Positions 59,453-64,000 of a DNA stretch of 64,000 bases are shown here, in pieces (position 1 is the stretch's first letter; each line of letters begins with the position of its first letter). A model generated the notes under the pieces. That model saw nothing but the letters and a program-made list of their open reading frames with translations, was not told where the DNA came from and did no database searches. The stretch is taken from the NCBI GenBank assembly GCA_023374045.1, contig CM041780.1, positions 96,071,005 through 96,135,004 of the forward strand. Direction: 5' to 3'. The position numbers were made by a program, and so were the translations under genes. This stretch comes from Limonium bicolor. Taxonomy: Eukaryota; Streptophyta; Magnoliopsida; Caryophyllales; Plumbaginaceae.

Positions 59453-60360
59453 TCAGACATAATATCGTTTCAGCCGGTCAAGATTGACAAGGCTTTGAAA
59501 TTCTTCCCCGTCCAAATCTGTGAGTAATACAGCACCATGAGGGGTTATTTCTTTGACCAGGTAAGGGCCCACCCAGTTTGGTCTGAACTTCCCTCGTGGG
59601 TCTGGTAAATCTCTCCTCAGCTCTTTTAAGACGAGATCGCCCACTTGGATGTTACGTTCTTTGACCCTTTTGTTGAACGCTCTAGCCATTCTCTTTGGTA
59701 ACCCTGGATGTGATATAATGCCTGAGGCGTTTCATCAAGGAGCAAGACTGTCATAACGCTGTTGCAACCAGTCACTTTCAACAATTTTCAGTTCGTTAGT
59801 GACCCGAAGGGTTGGAATTTCAAGCTCGATTGGCAAAACACATTCTGACCCATACACCAAGGAATACGGGGTGGCTCCGGTTGCAGTTCTGACAGTAGTG
59901 CGGTAACCCCAGAGAGCATAGTGTAGCTTTTCCGGCCAATCTCTGTACGTTTCAACCATTTTTGCCAGTGTGCTTTTTACGGCTTTGTTGGCGGCTTCGA
60001 CTGCTCCATTAGTCTGAGGTCTGTATGGGAGACTATGGTAACGGATGTTGTATTTTTCCATGACCCGGATGTGTCTCCGTCGAATTGGGGACCGTTGTCG
60101 ATACGAACTCTGATGGAACCCCGTATCGGCATATGATATCTCGCTCGATGAACTGGGCAACTTGCTTTGATCCGATGTTTGCGAACGACCGTGCCTCTAC
60201 CCATTTGCTGAAATAATCTATCGCTACAAGGATGTAGCGGTGTCCATTTGAAGCTTTGGGGTGGATTTCTCCAATGATGTCGATTCCCCATATAGAGAAC
60301 GGCCAAGGAGCCGCCATGGCTGTTAGGGGTAGAGGAGGCAGGTGTTGCAAGTTAGCATGG
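59453..60360 (-). pseudogene. pol: Tat-lineage integrase core and C-terminal domain
   Basis: Reading leftward: WGIDIIGEIHPK with the first catalytic Asp (about 60277-60290), IDYFSKWVEARS, then RIDNGPQFDG with the second Asp (about 60093-60104), and YRPQTNGAVEAANKAVKS with the catalytic Glu (about 60001). A structural region follows (LWGYRTTVRTATGATPYSLV), and the C-terminal domain (59453-59689, KFRPNWVGPYLVKEI) ends at a stop with no chromodomain, as expected for Tat. Several one-base shifts break the frame, near 60125, 60060 and 59735. Confidence 0.9.
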
Positions 60361-61686
60361 GTCTGACACTTGGCACTTTTTCACGAATTCGTGACAATCG
60401 GCTTCCATTGTTGTCCAGTAGTACCCTAGTCTGAGGATTTTCCGGGATAGGGAATGTCCTCCAGCATGGGTCCCACATACTCCCTCGTGGACGTCCTCGA
60501 CGATCTTATTAGCCTCTTTTCGGGTCACACACAAGTGTTGGACTCCATTCGGCATTCTCTTGTAGATCCTGGTTCCGCAGACCACATACTGATTTGACAT
60601 TCTTCTTAGCGCGATGCGGTCCTGCTTAGTGGCTTCGGGTGGATATTCTCCTCTTCTAAGGAAATTCTCGATATCCACAAACCACTCATCTTCTACTTCC
60701 CCTGTCTCAATGGCTCCAATCTCAAACGAGGGTGTATTAGTCATGGTTATCCACAAGGGGAAGTATAGCGAACCGGTCGGCACTTGGACTACTGAAGCTA
60801 GGGAGGCTAAAGAGTCTGCAAAGATGTTCTGGCTCCGGTTCACATGCTTGAAAGTCACATTTCGAAAGCAGGTGATCAAGTATGAAAGGTAGTCATGGTA
60901 GGGGATCAATCGTTCTTCTCTGATCTCCCAAGTCTGATTGACTTGCGAAATAACGAGATTGGAATCGCCGAAAACCTCTAACTCCTCCACTTGCAATTCT
61001 AATGCCATTTCAAGTCCCAGGATGCAGGCTTCGTATTCTGCCATGTTGTTAGTGACCGGATAATTGATTTTTACAGCAGCTGGAAGTAGATCCCCTTCAG
61101 GGTGGATCAACAAGATCCCTGCCCCTTTACCCTTATGGTTGACGGCACCATCAAAGTATAACCTCCAGCAAGTTTTTCGTAATGTCATGATTTGCTCGTC
61201 TGGGAAATCGTCATTGCCAAAGAACTCGGACGCTACTGGGCATTCTGCTAAGTGTTCGGCTATGGCACTCCCTTTGATTGACTTTTGAATTTTGAAAGTG
61301 ATATCGAATTCAGACAACAATAGGGACCATCTGGATAAGCGACCGTCTAGAATTGGCTTTTCCAGAAGGTACTTTATAGGGTTCATGCGTGCAATCAGAT
61401 GAACCTCTTGGCCTAACAAGTAGTGCCTTAGCTTCTTCGTAGCCCAGACCAAAGCAGCACAAAATTTGTGGATGTCAGAGTATCGTGTTTCTGCATCGAC
61501 CCATTTCTTGCTGATATGGTAGATTGACTTTTCACGCGGTGGGGATCCTTGTTCCTGGGCCAGCATGGCGCCCATTGACGTTTCTCGGGCAGTGAGGTAA
61601 AGGATCATTGGCTTGCCCTCCTGGGGCGGCACCAAGACGGGCGGGTTCTGCAAATAGGTTTTGATCTTCTCAAAGGCTCCTGACAC
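60352..61686 (-). pseudogene. pol: Tat-lineage RNase H, second (archaeal-type) RNase H and integrase zinc region
   Basis: One open frame of 444 codons. First a gypsy RNase H (residues about 1-150; PMILYLTARETSMGAMLAQE, with the usual first Asp replaced in this copy, then HKFCAALVWATKKLRHYL). Second, an additional RNase H (from about residue 173: RLYFDGAVNHKGKGAG, NNMAEYEACILGLEMAL, FGDSNLVISQV, and a late Asp in NIFADSLASLAS) with intact acidic residues. Third, the integrase HHCC zinc domain (HEGVCGTHAGGHSL, then C...C). A degenerate first RNase H plus a complete second one is the known hallmark of Tat elements. Confidence 0.93.
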
Positions 61687-62571
61687 TGTTCATTCCAGAC
61701 TTTAGATGCGTCTTTCTTCAACAGACGGAAGATAGGCTCACAAGTCTCAGTTAGCTGCATGATGAACCTTCTGATGTACTGAATTCTGCCTAAAAACCTC
61801 TGATTTCTTTTTCGGTCTTTGGAGGAGGCATTTCTTGAATGGCCTTTATTTTATCCGGGTCTACCTCGATTCCTCGAGTAGTGATCATGAAGCCCAAAAG
61901 CTTTCCTCCGGTCACTCCGAATGTACATTTCTCGGGGTTTAGCTTCATCTGGTACTTCCGCATCCGATCAAAGAACTTTCTCAGATTTATCAAGTGGTCC
62001 TCCCGTTGGGCAGCTTTGACGATCATGTCATCTACGTATACTCCACTTCCTTATGAATCATATCATGCAGTAAGGTAGTGGCGGCCCTTTGATACGTGGC
62101 TCCAGCATTTTTCAAGCCAAAGGGCATGTTCACGTAACAAAAGGTTCCCCACTGTGTAATAAAAGACGTCTTTTCCTGATCTTCTACAGCCATTCGAATC
62201 TGATTGTAACCTGAAAACCCATCCATGAATGACAGTAGTGCATGTTGGGCAGTATTATCGACAAGGATATCAATGTGGGGTAAGGGAAAGCTGTCTTTGG
62301 GGCTGGCCTCGTTCAAATCCCGAAAGTCAATGCATACTCGCACCTTTCCATTTTTCTTCGGGACGGCTACGATATTGGCTAGCCAATCGGGGTAATTGAC
62401 GACCCGAATGAAGCCAACACGTAACAACTTCTCGACTTCCTCTTTCACTTTCAATTGGTGCTCGGGTTTCATTCTTCTCAAACGCTGTTTCTTAGGTTTG
62501 GCATTTGGGTACAACGGTATTCTGTGTTGGACAATGTCGGGGTCAATCCCTGGCATGTCTGCGTAGCTCAA
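61687..62571 (-). pseudogene. pol: Tat-lineage reverse transcriptase
   Basis: Minus strand from 62571: PNAKPKKQRLRRMKPEH, FIRVVNYPDWLANIVAVPKK, VCIDFRDLNEASPKDSFPLP, MDGFSGYNQIRMA, VNMPFGLKNAGATYQRA. A shift near 62032 falls within the catalytic box: the second frame reads on from the box's second Asp as (D)MIVKAAQREDHL. The thumb/connection follows (LNPEKCTFGV, GFMITTRGIEVDPDK). A further shift lies near 61790. Order and spacing are normal. Confidence 0.92.
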
Positions 62572-63309
62572 GCAAAAAACATCGACTATTCAACTAGCAG
62601 GGGCTAGTCAAGTCCCGTTTTTCCTTTTCCCTCAGACCCAAACCAATTTGTAAAGTTTGGGGTTGTCAGGTGTTCCGATGTTTATTGCTACAGTGTCCTC
62701 TACAATCTGAGTGTGGGTGGAATATTGTTCTGTGGGAGGCATATTCTCCTCGTCATATTCTTCTTCTTCTGCCTCGAAACAGCTTCCTCGCGCTCATAGT
62801 GAATCAGTTCGTGACAAAAGAGATGAATTTGCTGAATAAACTGAACTTTCATTAATATTCAAAGAGTTGGGTAACTCAGTGATTGTCAGAAAATTGCCAC
62901 CATTTTTACAGCGGAAAATAAATGGTGGCTCCCCCACTCTTTCTTCTTCGTCAAAGTTAAGACAGATATCACTCTCATCGTCAGCGCTACAAGAACTACC
63001 GCTATCACTACTGCTACTACTATCACTATCTACTAGACTGATTGAGTATGGCTCCTGGAAAATCAGCTCCTCCCTCCTATGATAGACGACAAGACACGCT
63101 CCATGGCCATCTACCGAAGGTGCGGGGTCCTTGATGACTAGTTTGGTCGTGACACTGCTCTCCGCTGCATCCTCGGGCATTCCTTGGTCGCATCCCCTGT
63201 CGTCATGGTCTTCAAGGCATGAGTAGAGGGGAAGTGAAGTGGTCCACCAGCTCTCCCACTCCATTGTCTCCTGACTTCCCTGAGCTTGAACTGCTTTTCT
63301 GCTTATCAC
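62572..63309 (-). pseudogene. pol: Acidic, serine-rich linker between protease and RT
   Basis: The open frame 62794-63309 has a run of Asp, Ser and Glu (DSDSSSSSDSGSSC, DDESDICLNFDEEE) and then a conserved-looking block EPPFIFRCKNGGN. It overlaps the protease/G-patch frame at 63212-63309 in another phase, so one indel separates them. 62572-62793 holds the broken continuation to RT. The role of this linker is unknown. Confidence 0.6.
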
Positions 63310-64000
63310 AACTCACAGATACATATGGTTCAAGGTTAACTGATAAGAAAGAATCTGTATGAATTCTTACATGTGAATCTGTCAACATCGTACCTGGCAA
63401 CTCTGTAAATCCTAACCCGGCTCCTCGCTCTCCGACATATGCGGTTAGTGGCTCCGCCGTGCCCTGCAGCTCCTTGCCTAGTCCACTCCCCTGTTTGTAG
63501 CCCATCCGAGACATCATGTGCTGCGATGCGGGGCTATAGACACTAGGGTCGAAGTAGAGAGGAGTGATGGAAGAAGTTTGACTTACCTGTGAATGTGGCC
63601 TCTCCACCGTGAAGCCCCCAAGTGTTAACTCTCGACCCCCCGGTGTATTAATCTCAAATAGCGGGGACTCAGCTCTGGCCTCTCCCAAAACCTCCACGAT
63701 TCGCCCCTCGTGTTTGAATTTCAGCTTCTGGTGGACGACTGAGGGGACTCCTTTGATCTGATTGATGAACTCCCGTCCTAACAGAAGGTTGAAGGTGGAG
63801 GATATGTCTATGACCATTGCTTCGATGGTCAGGGAGACGTCCTCGATCAAGATTGGAAGTGACAGGGTTCCCAAAACCTTTCTATGACTGTTGTCATAGG
63901 CACTCAACGTCATATCTACCGGCTTGAAGTCATTGAGTCCCATATGACGGGCTACGCGGAGCGGACAGACATTCACCTCAGCCCCATCATCAATCAAAGT
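63212..64000 (-). pseudogene. pol: Tat-lineage protease with G-patch domain (runs off right edge)
   Basis: Minus strand, open to the window end. IDDGAEVNVCP at the start is the protease active site, here DDG in place of the common DSG/DTG. STFNLLLGREF is the C-terminal protease block. About 150 residues on, SRMGYKQGSGLGKELQG is a G-patch motif, a glycine-rich RNA-binding or helicase-activating module. Upstream Gag is outside the window. Confidence 0.85.

Larger units (their letters stand above)
49872..64000 (-). mobile_element. Tat-lineage autonomous-type LTR retrotransposon (3' part)
   Basis: Minus-strand order protease/G-patch, RT, RNase H, second RNase H, integrase, repeat-rich 3' region, purine tract, LTR. 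About 14 kb is visible, and with gag, leader and a second LTR it would exceed 20 kb, a size known for Ogre/Tat elements. All main enzymes are present but frame-broken by small indels. Confidence 0.85.

Overview
The window is plant nuclear DNA, most likely from a eudicot with a large, repeat-rich genome. I see no intact single-copy host gene. Almost every base belongs to nested Ty3/gypsy-type LTR retrotransposons or their non-autonomous relatives. The basis is long LTRs with TG...CA ends, 5-bp target-site duplications (TSDs), initiator-tRNA-Met primer sites, polypurine tracts and recognisable gag-pol domains. The species cannot be named from this sequence.

Layout, left to right. (1) 1-11586: a minus-strand non-autonomous element (family A). 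It has a complete 5.48-kb LTR at 6108-11586, the partial second LTR at 1-3821, and only a 2.3-kb non-coding interior. (2) 11587-15233 and 42352-47339: an older element, with a 3' LTR at 42901-47339, a non-coding interior and a worn LTR end at 11587-12470. (3) 15234-42346: a minus-strand Tat/Ogre-like non-autonomous element (about 2.0-kb LTRs, TSD CCCGG) full of tandem repeats. (4) Inside it, 20014-37654: a plus-strand chromovirus (TSD GAGCT) with 3.85-kb LTRs, gag, protease, RT, RNase H, integrase and a chromodomain remnant. (5) Inside its 5' LTR, 20033-23436: a minus-strand solo LTR (TSD CCTAG). (6) 47340-49700: the 3' half of a family-A LTR in plus orientation. (7) About 49872-64000: the 3' part of a minus-strand Tat-lineage element with a roughly 6-kb LTR, a repeat-rich 3' region, and integrase, dual RNase H, RT and protease/G-patch regions. 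It runs off the right edge.

The most unusual content is in the chromovirus. An AlkB-type 2-oxoglutarate/Fe(II) dioxygenase segment (29159-29821) lies between the Gag zinc knuckles and the protease. It keeps HxD, the distal His, RxNxTxR and its own stop codon. It sits inside a 1058-nt GT-AG interval whose removal would join Gag to Pol in frame, while retention would stop translation three codons after the donor. Two further short GT-AG introns interrupt gag.

The LTR families also share structure despite diverged sequence: arrays of palindromic cassettes with a 70-73-bp period, a double hairpin followed by a pyrimidine tract and AG near the LTR end, a stem-loop at the primer site, and a short hairpin before the polypurine tract. 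These suggest a group of autonomous and non-autonomous elements with common RNA signals.

Most frame breaks and LTR-to-LTR differences I looked at are single-base indels, often in homopolymers. Some of them may therefore be residual sequencing errors, not mutations.
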